Source of the DNA: Aerococcus sp. Group 1
Lineage (GTDB): Bacteria; Bacillota; Bacilli; Lactobacillales; Aerococcaceae
Direction of reading: 5' to 3'
DNA: 64,000 nucleotides
Assembly (NCBI RefSeq): GCF_000193205.1
Contig: NC_015278.1
Span: forward strand, 248,001-312,000
Part shown: piece after piece, positions 25,976 through 34,727 of the stretch
Layout: every line of letters begins with the position of its first letter
Numbering within the stretch: position 1 is the stretch's first letter
Notes under the pieces: model-generated
Told to the model about the DNA's origin: nothing
Seen by the model: the letters and a program-made list of their open reading frames with translations, nothing else
The model's database searches: none
Translations under genes and position numbers: made by a program

Positions 25976-26910
25976 TGGCGAAAGTATTAATTACACCGCG
26001 ATCCTTTGCTAAATATAATAAAGAAGAAATTGTGCAACTCTTTGAGGAAGCTGATATTGAACCTATATTTAATGAAACAGGTACGATCTATACAGAAGAA
26101 AAACTTATTGAGTCAGTTTCAGATGTAGATGGAATTATTGTAGGTGTCGATCCAATCACGGAAAATGTGATAAACAATGCACCTAAGCTGAAAACTATTG
26201 CTAAGTATGGAGTCGGCATTGATAATATTAATGTTGAACTTGCCAAAGAAAAAGATATTACCATTACTCGTACGATAGGTGCTAATGCAAGTGCAGTTGC
26301 TGACTATGATTTCGCTCTATTAATGGCTGTTGCTCGTAGAGTCGTTGAGATTAATAATGCAGCTAAAGAAAAAATCGATTGGTCTAAGAAAATGGCCCTA
26401 GATATTTACGGCAAAAAAATCGGTATACTTGGCTTAGGTGCAACAGGGCGTGAAACAGTTAAACGCGCTCAGGGCTTTGCTATGGATATCTATGGTTATG
26501 ATATCTATGAAGATAAAGATTATATTAAAGAAAACAATATTCACTTTACCCAAGATTTAACAACCATATTTAAAGAATGTGATTTTATTTCCATTCATAT
26601 ACCATTAACTGAAGATACTCATTATTTGATTAATAAGGACCTTTTTGCAATAGCAAAACCTAACTTAGTATTAACTAATACAGCTAGAGGAGGCATTATT
26701 AATGAAAAGGACCTTTATGAAGCACTAGCTAATAAACAAATTTTTGGTGCTGGAATTGATGCTTTTGAGCAGGAACCACTAGAAGATTCACCTTTACTAG
26801 GTTTAGAAAATCTAATTATTGGAACACATACAGCAGCTTCTTCTGTTGGAGCAAGTGAGCAAATGACTTTTCAGGCGACTCAAAATGTTATTTCAGAAAT
26901 TCAAAGATAA
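25975..26910 (+). CDS. D-isomer-specific 2-hydroxyacid dehydrogenase (second copy in operon)
   Basis: This is an NAD-dependent dehydrogenase of 311 residues, clearly different in sequence from the one at 20876-21859. The N-terminal KYGVGIDNINV, nucleotide fold GILGLGATGRE, arginine motif NTARGGIINE and histidine region GTHTAASS are visible. PGDH-like enzymes of this length often act on 2-keto-aldonates or phosphoglycerate. Its coupling to the PTS EIIA gene argues for a role in the imported compound's catabolism. Confidence 0.87.
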   Translation: MAKVLITPRSFAKYNKEEIVQLFEEADIEPIFNETGTIYTEEKLIESVSDVDGIIVGVDPITENVINNAPKLKTIAKYGVGIDNINVELAKEKDITITRTIGANASAVADYDFALLMAVARRVVEINNAAKEKIDWSKKMALDIYGKKIGILGLGATGRETVKRAQGFAMDIYGYDIYEDKDYIKENNIHFTQDLTTIFKECDFISIHIPLTEDTHYLINKDLFAIAKPNLVLTNTARGGIINEKDLYEALANKQIFGAGIDAFEQEPLEDSPLLGLENLIIGTHTAASSVGASEQMTFQATQNVISEIQR

Positions 26911-26954
26911 CATTCGTCTTGTATTAATAGAATGTGCGAATAAGGATGAAATGA

Positions 26955-27619
26955 ATGTCAATAATACATAAAAATTGCATTATTTTCGATATGGATGGTC
27001 TTTTGGTCAATAGTGAAATTGTTTACCATGATGCCTGGCACCAAAGTTTTAATGACTTTGATATTGAAGTGCCAGATGGACTAGTTACATCCTGGATTGG
27101 CCAAAGCGCCCGTAATGTTCACGATAGTTTAGTAGCTATTTGCGGAAGTGATGAAAAAGCTAAAGAAGTTCGGTCCTATCGGGAAACCTTATTTTTAGAT
27201 TTATTGCTAAAGATCATGTCCAATTAAAGCCCTATGCAAGGGATATTTTGGATTATTGTAAGGCGACATTTGATGCTGTTGGCTTAGGGTCATCAGCCCC
27301 TAATGTTAGGGGATATAAAATGCTAGAACACTTTGAGATTAGCAAGTATTTTGACCATATTTTATTTGCCCAAGATGTGAAGCATAATAAACCTCATCCG
27401 GAAGTCTATTTGAAACATTTGGATTATCACCAAGTTGATGCAGATGAAGCTCTGGTTATTGAGGACTCTATCGTGGGAGCTCAAGCCGCGAATAATGCTG
27501 GAATTGGGGTTGTTTTAGTGCCTGATAACGAATTTCCTAAATCTTCTGAACCACGACCAGACAATGTTTTACTTGAAGTAGATAACTTAAATGAAGTCAT
27601 TAAATGGATGAAGGACTAA
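26955..27619 (+). pseudogene. HAD phosphatase (beta-phosphoglucomutase-like), frameshifted
   Basis: The first frame gives the HAD nucleophile motif IIFDMDGLLVNSE and the cap domain, and ends at 27227 in an unrelated tail. The other frame continues at about 27200 with AKDHVQLKPYARDIL, then FDHILFAQDV, the lysine of KHNKPHPEVY and the acidic motif IEDSIVGAQAA. One T added to the three-T run near 27202-27204 restores a protein of about 221 residues, the standard size. Relatives dephosphorylate sugar phosphates or move phosphate on hexoses. It is the last metabolic gene of the mannose-type PTS operon. The missing base may be real or a sequencing error. Confidence 0.8.
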
Positions 27620-27625
27620 ATAACT

Positions 27626-28516
27626 ATGGAATTGAAGGATCTTATTGCCAGTTTTGGTATATTTCAAAGTCGGCGATTCTACAAAAAAGAAAAGTTTCGC
27701 TATTTACAAATGTTAGGACAAGAAATGAAAGCTTTAGGCTGGCCAACTAAATTTATTCATACAGAAAAACAAGTTCTACTAGAGAAAATTCCTGTGATCC
27801 ATCTACTATCTGGTAATTTAGAAAAGGCAGATACGATTATAATGACTAATTATGATACACCGCTCAACTCTTTCTCATCAACGCAGTTTGCATTCATGGG
27901 ACAGAGCAAGAAGTCCTTTGTTATCAATAGTCTGATATCCTTAGCTGTTGTAATTATTTGCTTTAGTGCTGTTCTCTTTTATTTCTATCCTAGACTTCAA
28001 GCTGATGGACTTATTAGTTGGAGTGGTTTATATTTTGTTCTTGCAGTAATGGTCAGTTTGTACTTAATCACTCGCTATCGGAGCGGATTTCCAAAGCAAA
28101 ATAATTTGATTATCAACAGTTCGAGTATTATTTCTATGTTACTTTATGCTAAAGAGATAAATAGTGATAAAGTCGCCTTTGCTTTTATTGATCAGACTTT
28201 ACCTTTAGAAGAAGTATTAGCAGTTATGCAACAGCTTCTAACGCATAAATGCCAAATTATCCACTTAGATGCTGTAGGAAGTTCGGGAAATCTTTCGGTG
28301 ATTTCCGATTCTTATCTTGATTTAACTGATCGAATCGATTTACTAGGAAAATCTGAAACTGCTTATGCTGATTATCCTGCTGAAATTATGATCACTTCGG
28401 GAGAATATGAAGAAGGGAAGATCAGGGTTCGTAACCAGCTAGAAGATAATGATATGGAAGCTTTTGAAAGAAGACTTCAAGAAGCGAAAAGTTTGTTAAG
28501 TCAGATTGTTGAATAA
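27626..28516 (+). CDS. two-TM membrane protein of unknown function
   Basis: The protein has 296 residues. A soluble N-terminal part (about 1-95) contains ADTIIMTNYDTP, which faintly recalls the metal-site strand of M28-type peptidases (AHYDT-like), but the histidine is missing. Two hydrophobic segments follow at about 100-120 and 130-147, then a soluble C-terminal part of about 140 residues. It follows the HAD gene by six bases and ends the operon before a strong terminator. I do not recognise a function; a degenerate peptidase-like membrane protein is one possibility. Confidence 0.55.
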   Translation: MELKDLIASFGIFQSRRFYKKEKFRYLQMLGQEMKALGWPTKFIHTEKQVLLEKIPVIHLLSGNLEKADTIIMTNYDTPLNSFSSTQFAFMGQSKKSFVINSLISLAVVIICFSAVLFYFYPRLQADGLISWSGLYFVLAVMVSLYLITRYRSGFPKQNNLIINSSSIISMLLYAKEINSDKVAFAFIDQTLPLEEVLAVMQQLLTHKCQIIHLDAVGSSGNLSVISDSYLDLTDRIDLLGKSETAYADYPAEIMITSGEYEEGKIRVRNQLEDNDMEAFERRLQEAKSLLSQIVE

Positions 28517-28554
28517 AATAGAATTTATTATCCTATAAAAATAAACAATATAGT

Positions 28555-28597
28555 TTCCCTTAAGTTGGACTTGATGTTCTAACTTAGGGGAATTTTT
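28555..28597 (+). terminator. rho-independent terminator after the mannose-type PTS operon
   Basis: TTCCCTTAAGTT (28555-28566) pairs with AACTTAGGGGAA (28581-28592; one G-U pair) and TTTTT follows. The ISL3-family element is inserted directly at the end of its T-run. Confidence 0.8.
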
Positions 28598-29219
28598 AGG
28601 TTCTATAATATTTGGTGTTGATGGGAGCCAACGGCTCTTCATTGGCACCATTTTTTGATACACAAAAAGCCATGGAAGGCCTATACTGAAAATACAATCC
28701 AAAACACAGAAAGGCGGATTCCATGACTCAATCTAATTGTATACAAAATCTCTTTAATATAAAAGATGAAAATATTGAAATTGAAGATAAAGTAGTGGAG
28801 GAAAAGAAAAATAATATCATTCATAAGGTTATTTTTGGAACCTTAACTAACCATCCTTCTCACTGTTCCCATTGCGGACATATCAACGAATCACAAGCTG
28901 ATATCGTTAAAAATGGATTTTATTCAAGCGATATCTTACTAACGACCATTAATGGAGGTCAACCCGTTACTTTGCGTCTTAAAAAGCAACGTTTCTTTTG
29001 TAAGCACTGCCAAAGGACTTTTAATACTGAAACCCCCATAGTGGCTATGGTGACCCCAATAAGTTGGACTTTATATATAGTGAGTTGGCCTTTGGCCAGC
29101 TCTTTTTTGTTGCTTACAGTTCTTGCTTATTTCTTGCCGACACATTTACTCAGAAATTTAAACTTGTCAAGAGGAAGAGCGTAGCGGCTCTTGATAAGTT
29201 TAAAGTTTATGTGTAATCA

Positions 29220-30110
29220 TTAAGCGGCGAAAGAAGCGTGATGAAGACGAAATTCTATAGGACTCCTAAAATCTAATTTTTCTTTGATTCTTTCACCATT
29301 GTAATAGATTATAAAATCTTCAATCGCTTGTGCTAATTCTTCAAAGGAATGATAAGTCCGACCATAGTAGACTTCTTGTTTTAGTAGACTAAAGAAATTC
29401 TCCATTGGCGAATTATCTAAGCAATTTCCTTTACGAGACATACTTTGAAAAATTCGGTGATCCTTCAAGAGCCGGGTGTAACTTTTCATTTGATAGGCCC
29501 AGCCCTGATCAGAATGAAAGGTTCTTCTGTATGGACATAATTTACTTGCTTCAATGGCAGCTTGTAGCCCCTCCAACATGCTTTGTCCATTAGGCTGATG
29601 TGTTATCTTAAAAGAAATAATTTCTCGATTAAATAGATCCATGTAAGGATCTAAATAGAGTTTTCCAGTTTGATAATTCCCAGAATCATCGGCATAGTAG
29701 TATTTAAATTCTGTTGTGTCTGTTGTTATTTTTTGATAAGGAATGGTCGAATCAAACCGCCGGTTGATACGATTTGGCGCTATCTCTCCAATCGTTCCTT
29801 TGTAGGAATTATATTTTCTTGTCTTTCTAGTATAGCTAGTGACCTGTATCCCCATAATTTTCATTAGGCGTTGAACTTTGTTTTTACTGACCTTATAACC
29901 ACGGGAAAGCAGTTCAGCTCGCATTCTTCGATAACCATAATCCTTATGGGTTTCTCTGATGTCTTTCATTTCCTCTTTTAAATCGGCATCCTTATCAATT
30001 TCCTCATCTTTATTTTTCCAATAAAAGTAGGTCGATTTAGGAAACTTTAAAACGCTAAGAATATCTTTTAAAGCATATTTTTCATCATGGAGACGTGTGA
30101 TTTCGGTCAC
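29220..30110 (-). CDS. IS3-family transposase OrfB, copy 2
   Basis: This is identical in translation to OrfB of copy 1 (296 residues, intact D-D-E integrase core). It overlaps OrfA by one base in the -1 frameshift arrangement. Identity of both reading frames points to recent transposition. Confidence 0.93.
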   Translation of the reverse strand: MTEITRLHDEKYALKDILSVLKFPKSTYFYWKNKDEEIDKDADLKEEMKDIRETHKDYGYRRMRAELLSRGYKVSKNKVQRLMKIMGIQVTSYTRKTRKYNSYKGTIGEIAPNRINRRFDSTIPYQKITTDTTEFKYYYADDSGNYQTGKLYLDPYMDLFNREIISFKITHQPNGQSMLEGLQAAIEASKLCPYRRTFHSDQGWAYQMKSYTRLLKDHRIFQSMSRKGNCLDNSPMENFFSLLKQEVYYGRTYHSFEELAQAIEDFIIYYNGERIKEKLDFRSPIEFRLHHASFAA

Positions 30111-30646
30111 TATTTCTTCTTTTCTCGCTTGACTCTTTGAGCCACACGTCTCCTCAATCCTTTTAAAAATTTGTTCTCAATTTCTAAATCCGTAATCCGT
30201 TGTTCAAGTTCCTTTATTTTTGCTTCACTTAACTGATTGGTTTCGCTGCTATCCTTTATTTGATTGATTTGTGATTTCTTTTTAGACACTTTAGGTGGCC
30301 TTCCTTTCCTCGCGGAAAGGCCATCAAGTCCTCTTTCATGATAAGCTCTTCGCCAATTAGCGATTAGACTTGGATTATTCATGTTTAATGAATTGGCCAA
30401 TTCGCGATAACTCATTTCCGTACTTTCATACAATTCTATCGCATTTAATTTGAATTCAACAGTATAAACCTGTTGAGTCCGCCTTTTCTTTAAACCATCT
30501 ACACCAAATTCATAATAGTTATTAACCCACCTTCGTAAAATAGAAGGATCTATTCCTGCTTTATTAGCTAAGGTTCGATAACTTCCTTTTTTCGCAATAT
30601 AGTCTCCTACTAAATTCAGTTTAAATTCTAATGAATATTTAGACAT
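30110..30646 (-). CDS. IS3-family transposase OrfA, copy 2
   Basis: This is identical in translation to OrfA of copy 1 (178 residues from the ATG at 30646), with two helix-turn-helix repeats and a C-terminal coiled coil. It is transcribed toward the left of the window, against the surrounding ISL3 transposase gene. Confidence 0.9.
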   Translation of the reverse strand: MSKYSLEFKLNLVGDYIAKKGSYRTLANKAGIDPSILRRWVNNYYEFGVDGLKKRRTQQVYTVEFKLNAIELYESTEMSYRELANSLNMNNPSLIANWRRAYHERGLDGLSARKGRPPKVSKKKSQINQIKDSSETNQLSEAKIKELEQRITDLEIENKFLKGLRRRVAQRVKREKKK

Positions 30647-32134
30647 AAAAATAACCCCCAAAAGTTGAATTCTTAGTCCAACTTTTGGGGGTCACTACAG
30701 GCAGCTAATTGCTATATTTCTAAACCGCTAAAAACTGCGATTACTTTTGCTCTTAGTGAAACGATAGCGATGACTCTTATCGGTAAACAACACAATGTTT
30801 CTGTATCGACGGTGATTCGTCTTCTAGAAGAAAGAGGGAAAGCATTACTACCTAAATTTAATTATTTGCCCCAGTGCCTTTCTTTTGATGAATTTAAATC
30901 AGTGAAAAATGTTAGTGGCGCGATGAGCTTTATTTTTATTGATCCCCTAAACCATCGGTTAATTGATATTGTTGAAAATCGACAAAAGAACGAATTAATC
31001 CACTACTTTATGCGTTTTTCTTACAAAAGTCGACAAGCTGTCAAAATAGTTACGATTGATATGTATAGCCCTTATATTGAAGTTATCCGCGCTTGTTTCC
31101 CTAATGCAAAGATACTATTTGATCGTTTTCACGTTATTCAACATCTTAATCTGGCAATCAACTCCGTACGTATTCAACTGATGAATCATATTCGCTATCA
31201 ATCACCACGTGATTATCGCAAATTAAAACAGTTATGGAAGTTACCTTTAAAAAATGAATGGGAACTTGACTATAAAAACTTATATACACATCGACTTTTT
31301 GACGGTCTCGTTTCAGAACAGATGATTGTCGATTACCTCATCAATTTATCTCCCGAATTGTCACGTACCTATACCTATGTTAATCGCCTAAAATACAGTA
31401 TTTATACCCATGACATTCAGTCATTTAAAGACTTACTCATTGAAGTCAAGAAGTACACTTTTCCACGTAGAGTACGAACTATTTTTCAAACCTTAGAAAG
31501 ATATCAAGAAGGTATTTGTGAAGCTTTAACGTATACTTTGTCTAACGGTCCAATAGAAGGAATGAACAATAAAACGAAACTGATCAAGCGCACAGGTTAT
31601 GGCTACCATCGTTTTGATCATTTAAGAATACGTATAATAATGGCTTCTCGCTTGGTATGTAATGATTTCCAACCTCGTTCACTCACTTTTTCAGAAGCAG
31701 CATAATCTTTGTGGTATTTATTCATTATTTATAATATTGCTTTCTCACTCTCTGTCTTCGCCTACGGCGAAAAAATAAGAAACAAGAGGCCTTTTAATCG
31801 TACCCTTTTTCACCTATCAGAAGCTATTAAAAAATGCCATACCATTTCTGATATGACATTAATTATAAAAATTCCTATCAACACTATTTGACAGAGAACC
31901 AATTTTTATTAAAAGCATATAGTAGCATTCCTATCCATTATATAGTTTATATAATATATGATATCCATAGCAATTTTTAATCTTTACTATAATTTTAGCT
32001 ATTAATAATTAAATAATAGTATCTAATAAACTTATAAGAAATGACTTTGTTCAAAAACGATCAAGTTTTAATTTTTATTAAAAATATAATAATTATCATC
32101 AGCACATTTCCGTATCGCTAAGGAAAATGTTAAA

Positions 32135-32163
32135 ATGTAAGCGCTTAATATAAATAGTATAAT
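32135..32163 (+). promoter_or_regulatory. cre-like site and -10 box before the cellobiose-type operon
   Basis: ATGTAAGCGCTTAATA (32135-32150) matches 14 of 16 positions of the cre pattern and lies over the expected -35 region of a -10 box TATAAT at 32158-32163. The GH1 start codon is 45 bases further. The 306 bases between the ISL3 element and this gene hold nothing else that I can identify. Confidence 0.6.
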
Positions 32164-32207
32164 GTAAAAAGAGTTATTTCCTTATCAATATAGAAAGGAG
32201 TCTTAGA

Positions 32208-33590
32208 ATGATTAAGTTTCCAAAAGATTTTTTATGGGGAAGTTCAACATCGGGTCCTCAAAGTGAAGGTAGAGAAGCAGGAGACGGCAAGGGAGATAAT
32301 ATATGGGACTATTGGTATAAAATAGAACCGTTTAAATTTCATAATGAAATTGGGCCGGGTGAAACTTCTACATTTTATAAAAATTATAAATCTGATATAA
32401 AGTTACTAAAGAAAACAGGTCATACAATTTTTAGGACCTCCATCCAATGGGCACGACTATTTCCTAATGGAACAGGTGATATCAATGAAGAAGCCGTCAA
32501 ATTCTACAAGGATGTCTTCCAAAGAGTAAAAAATGAGGACATTCAATTAATGGTTAATTTATATCATTTTGATATGCCAATGGAACTACAAAAGATTGGT
32601 GGCTGGGAAAATAGAGAAGTAGTCTACGCCTATCAAAATTATGCTCAAACTTGTATTGAGTTATTTAATGATTATGTTGATTATTGGATTACTTTTAATG
32701 AACCAATTGTGCATGTTGAGTGTGGCTATTTAAATCAATATCACTATCCTTGTAAAGTCGATCCCCAAGCTGCAGTACAGGTAGCTTATCATACTCAATT
32801 AGCTAGTTCGTTAGCTGTTAAGTCAGCTCATGATTTTAATAAAAATATTAAGATTGGGATTGTTTTAAATTTAACTCCTGCATATCCGCGGAGTGATCAC
32901 CCTTATGATAAAAAGGCTGCTAATATAGCTGAACTCTTCCAAGCTAAAAGCTTTTTAGATCCATCGGTTAAAGGTGAGTATCCAAGAGAACTCATTGAAT
33001 TATTAGAAGAACATAATTTACTTCCAAGTTACAACAAAGAAGACTTAAAAATCATTTCAGAAAATACTGTAGATTATTTAGGAGTTAACTATTATCAACC
33101 ACTGAGGGTAAAAGCGCCAGTAAATGTTAGAAATAGCGATGCGCCCTTTAGCCCTGAATATTATTATGATACTTATGAAATGCCAGGTAGAAAATTTAAC
33201 CCCTACCGCGGATGGGAAATATATGAACAGGGAGTCTATGATATTGCTATTAACATAAAAAATAATTACGGCAATATCCCTTGGATTCTGACTGAAAATG
33301 GTATGGGAGTTGAGGATGAGGATAGATTTAGAGTTGATGGGCAAATCCAAGACGATTATAGAATAGAGTTTATTCAGGGGCACTTGAAAAAACTGCATAG
33401 TGCTATCCAAGAGGGGGCTAATTGCAAAGGTTATTTGCTTTGGACATTTATCGATTGTTGGTCCTGGCTGAATGCGTATAAAAATAGATATGGCCTCATT
33501 GAATTAGATTTAAAAACACAGAATAGGATTGTAAAAAAATCAGGTGAATGGTTTAAACAACTAAGCGAAAATAACGGATTTGAGGAGTAG
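32208..33590 (+). CDS. 6-phospho-beta-glucosidase, glycoside hydrolase family 1
   Basis: This is a GH1 enzyme of 460 residues, the usual length. The acid/base glutamate is Glu165 in TFNEP and the nucleophile is Glu363 in LTENGMG. The start reads FPKDFLWGSSTSGPQSEG, typical of the family. It would hydrolyse phosphorylated beta-glucosides such as cellobiose-6-phosphate brought in by the PTS encoded downstream. A strong aaaggag precedes the ATG. It heads an operon with a MupG-like protein, a LicR-type activator and EIIB, EIIA and EIIC genes. A 6-phospho-beta-galactosidase specificity cannot be excluded. Confidence 0.9.
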   Translation: MIKFPKDFLWGSSTSGPQSEGREAGDGKGDNIWDYWYKIEPFKFHNEIGPGETSTFYKNYKSDIKLLKKTGHTIFRTSIQWARLFPNGTGDINEEAVKFYKDVFQRVKNEDIQLMVNLYHFDMPMELQKIGGWENREVVYAYQNYAQTCIELFNDYVDYWITFNEPIVHVECGYLNQYHYPCKVDPQAAVQVAYHTQLASSLAVKSAHDFNKNIKIGIVLNLTPAYPRSDHPYDKKAANIAELFQAKSFLDPSVKGEYPRELIELLEEHNLLPSYNKEDLKIISENTVDYLGVNYYQPLRVKAPVNVRNSDAPFSPEYYYDTYEMPGRKFNPYRGWEIYEQGVYDIAINIKNNYGNIPWILTENGMGVEDEDRFRVDGQIQDDYRIEFIQGHLKKLHSAIQEGANCKGYLLWTFIDCWSWLNAYKNRYGLIELDLKTQNRIVKKSGEWFKQLSENNGFEE

Positions 33591-33599
33591 GCGTATACA

Positions 33600-34688
33600 A
33601 TGAAGCTGGGATGTGCAATTTATCCAGAGTACCATGACTATTCGACTATTGAAAAGTACTTAACCAAGTTAAAAAAATTTGGATTTAAAAGAATATTTAT
33701 TTCTCTACTACAAATAAACGATGCAGAAACTTTTACTAAGTACCAAAAAATTTTGGAGTTTTTAAATAATGAAGACTTTCAAGTTGTTGCAGATGTTAAT
33801 CCAGATGTTTTAAATAGACTTGGGTGGAGTGAAGATTTAATAGGGAAGTTGAATAACTATGGAATTAATATCATTCGTTTAGATGAAGCTCCATCCTTAA
33901 AATACCTCGCAGAGCTCACACATAATAATCATGGAGTCAAAATTGAATTAAATATGTCAACTCATCCAGAAATTTTAAGAGAATTAATAGAGATGGGTGC
34001 TGATAAGAATAATATTACAGGAAGTCACAATTTTTATCCTAAAAGATATACAGGTTTATCAGAAAGACATTTTAAAGAGATGACTAAATTTTTTAGAGAT
34101 TATGAGGTTGAAACATCTGCATTTGTTAATTCCCCATGTAGTAATGAGGGGCCGTGGCCTTTAGCCGAAGGATTATGTACTTTAGAAGATCATAGATATA
34201 AAAATTTAAATTACCAAATTAATTATTTCAAGGCTTTAGGAAATATAGATAATGTCATTGTTGCCAACCAATTTATGAGTGAAGAAGAGATGAAACTTCT
34301 AAGTGAAGCAGTTGAAAAACCGGTTACTTTTCAGGCTCAATTGCTAAATGATATTTCTCCTATAGAAAAAGAAATTGTGGAATCAATGCATGTTTATCGC
34401 GGAGATATTTCCCATTATGTGATTCGTTCGAGTAATAGTCGTGTCAAATATGCGAATTCAGATATCAAACCGATCAAGCAATCAAAACAGGTACATAAGG
34501 GGGACATCATGATTGATAATAACCTTTATAAACGATATAAAGGAGAACTTCAAATCGCCCTAACTCCTTTTGAAGTATCTGATAAGACTAATATCGTCGG
34601 ACAAATAGATAGTGATTATATTCCATTACTTGAAAATCTAAAGCCATGGGCTAATTTTAAGTTTGATATGGGAAATGATATTAAATGA
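33600..34688 (+). CDS. DUF871 / MupG-family 6-phospho-glycosidase
   Basis: The protein has 362 residues with a TIM-barrel N-terminal domain (KFGFKRIFISLLQ, FQVVADVNPDVL, IIRLDEAPS) and a small beta-rich C-terminal domain from about residue 240, as in the DUF871 family. One characterised member, MupG of Staphylococcus aureus, hydrolyses the MurNAc-6-phosphate-GlcNAc disaccharide. Here it lies 9 bases after a GH1 gene and in front of cellobiose-type PTS genes, so it may handle a second phosphorylated disaccharide or a related cell-wall sugar. No murQ-like etherase is in the window. Confidence 0.78.
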   Translation: MKLGCAIYPEYHDYSTIEKYLTKLKKFGFKRIFISLLQINDAETFTKYQKILEFLNNEDFQVVADVNPDVLNRLGWSEDLIGKLNNYGINIIRLDEAPSLKYLAELTHNNHGVKIELNMSTHPEILRELIEMGADKNNITGSHNFYPKRYTGLSERHFKEMTKFFRDYEVETSAFVNSPCSNEGPWPLAEGLCTLEDHRYKNLNYQINYFKALGNIDNVIVANQFMSEEEMKLLSEAVEKPVTFQAQLLNDISPIEKEIVESMHVYRGDISHYVIRSSNSRVKYANSDIKPIKQSKQVHKGDIMIDNNLYKRYKGELQIALTPFEVSDKTNIVGQIDSDYIPLLENLKPWANFKFDMGNDIK

Positions 34689-34727
34689 ATGGAATAGCTA
34701 AAAATAGATGTAAGTATATTTTAGGAG

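Larger units (their letters stand above)
29046..30699 (-). mobile_element. IS3-family (IS150-like) insertion sequence, copy 2
   Basis: This is a 1654-bp inverted copy of the element at 11906-13558, with the same ends and a GGC target duplication (29043-29045 and 30700-30702). OrfA and OrfB are identical in protein sequence to copy 1. The one length difference seen is a run of six T here (29103-29108) against five A in copy 1. It sits inside the ISL3 transposase gene. Confidence 0.95.
28723..31705 (+). pseudogene. ISL3-family transposase, disrupted by IS insertion
   Basis: The N-terminal part (28723-29045) carries the zinc-binding CSHCGH and CKHCQRTF motifs. The C-terminal part (30703-31705) carries a helix-turn-helix (VSVSTVIRLLEERG) and the DDE transposase domain with FDRFHVIQHLN and GPIEGMNNKTKLIKR. 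Joining the two sides and removing one GGC copy gives an unbroken frame reading TETPIVAANCYISKPL across the junction, a protein of about 440 residues. The IS3 copy inside runs in the opposite direction. The gene is inactive as it stands. Confidence 0.92.
28599..31900 (+). mobile_element. ISL3-family insertion sequence, interrupted by an IS3-family element
   Basis: The ends are inverted repeats: GGTTCTATAATATTTGGTGT at the left and GGTTCTCTGTCAAATAGTGT when the right end is read inward; both continue TGAT and then GGA. The 8 bases AATTTTTA occur directly outside both ends (28591-28598 and 31901-31908), the target-duplication length known for ISL3. Inside lies one ISL3-type transposase gene cut by an IS3-family copy at 29046-30699. 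Without that copy the element would be about 1645 bp. The final 190 bases after the transposase hold no gene that I can support. Confidence 0.9.

Noticed and set aside
31709..31891. 60-codon frame in the right end of the ISL3-family element
   Set aside because: It lies between the transposase stop and the terminal repeat, with no ribosome site; most ISL3 elements carry only the transposase.
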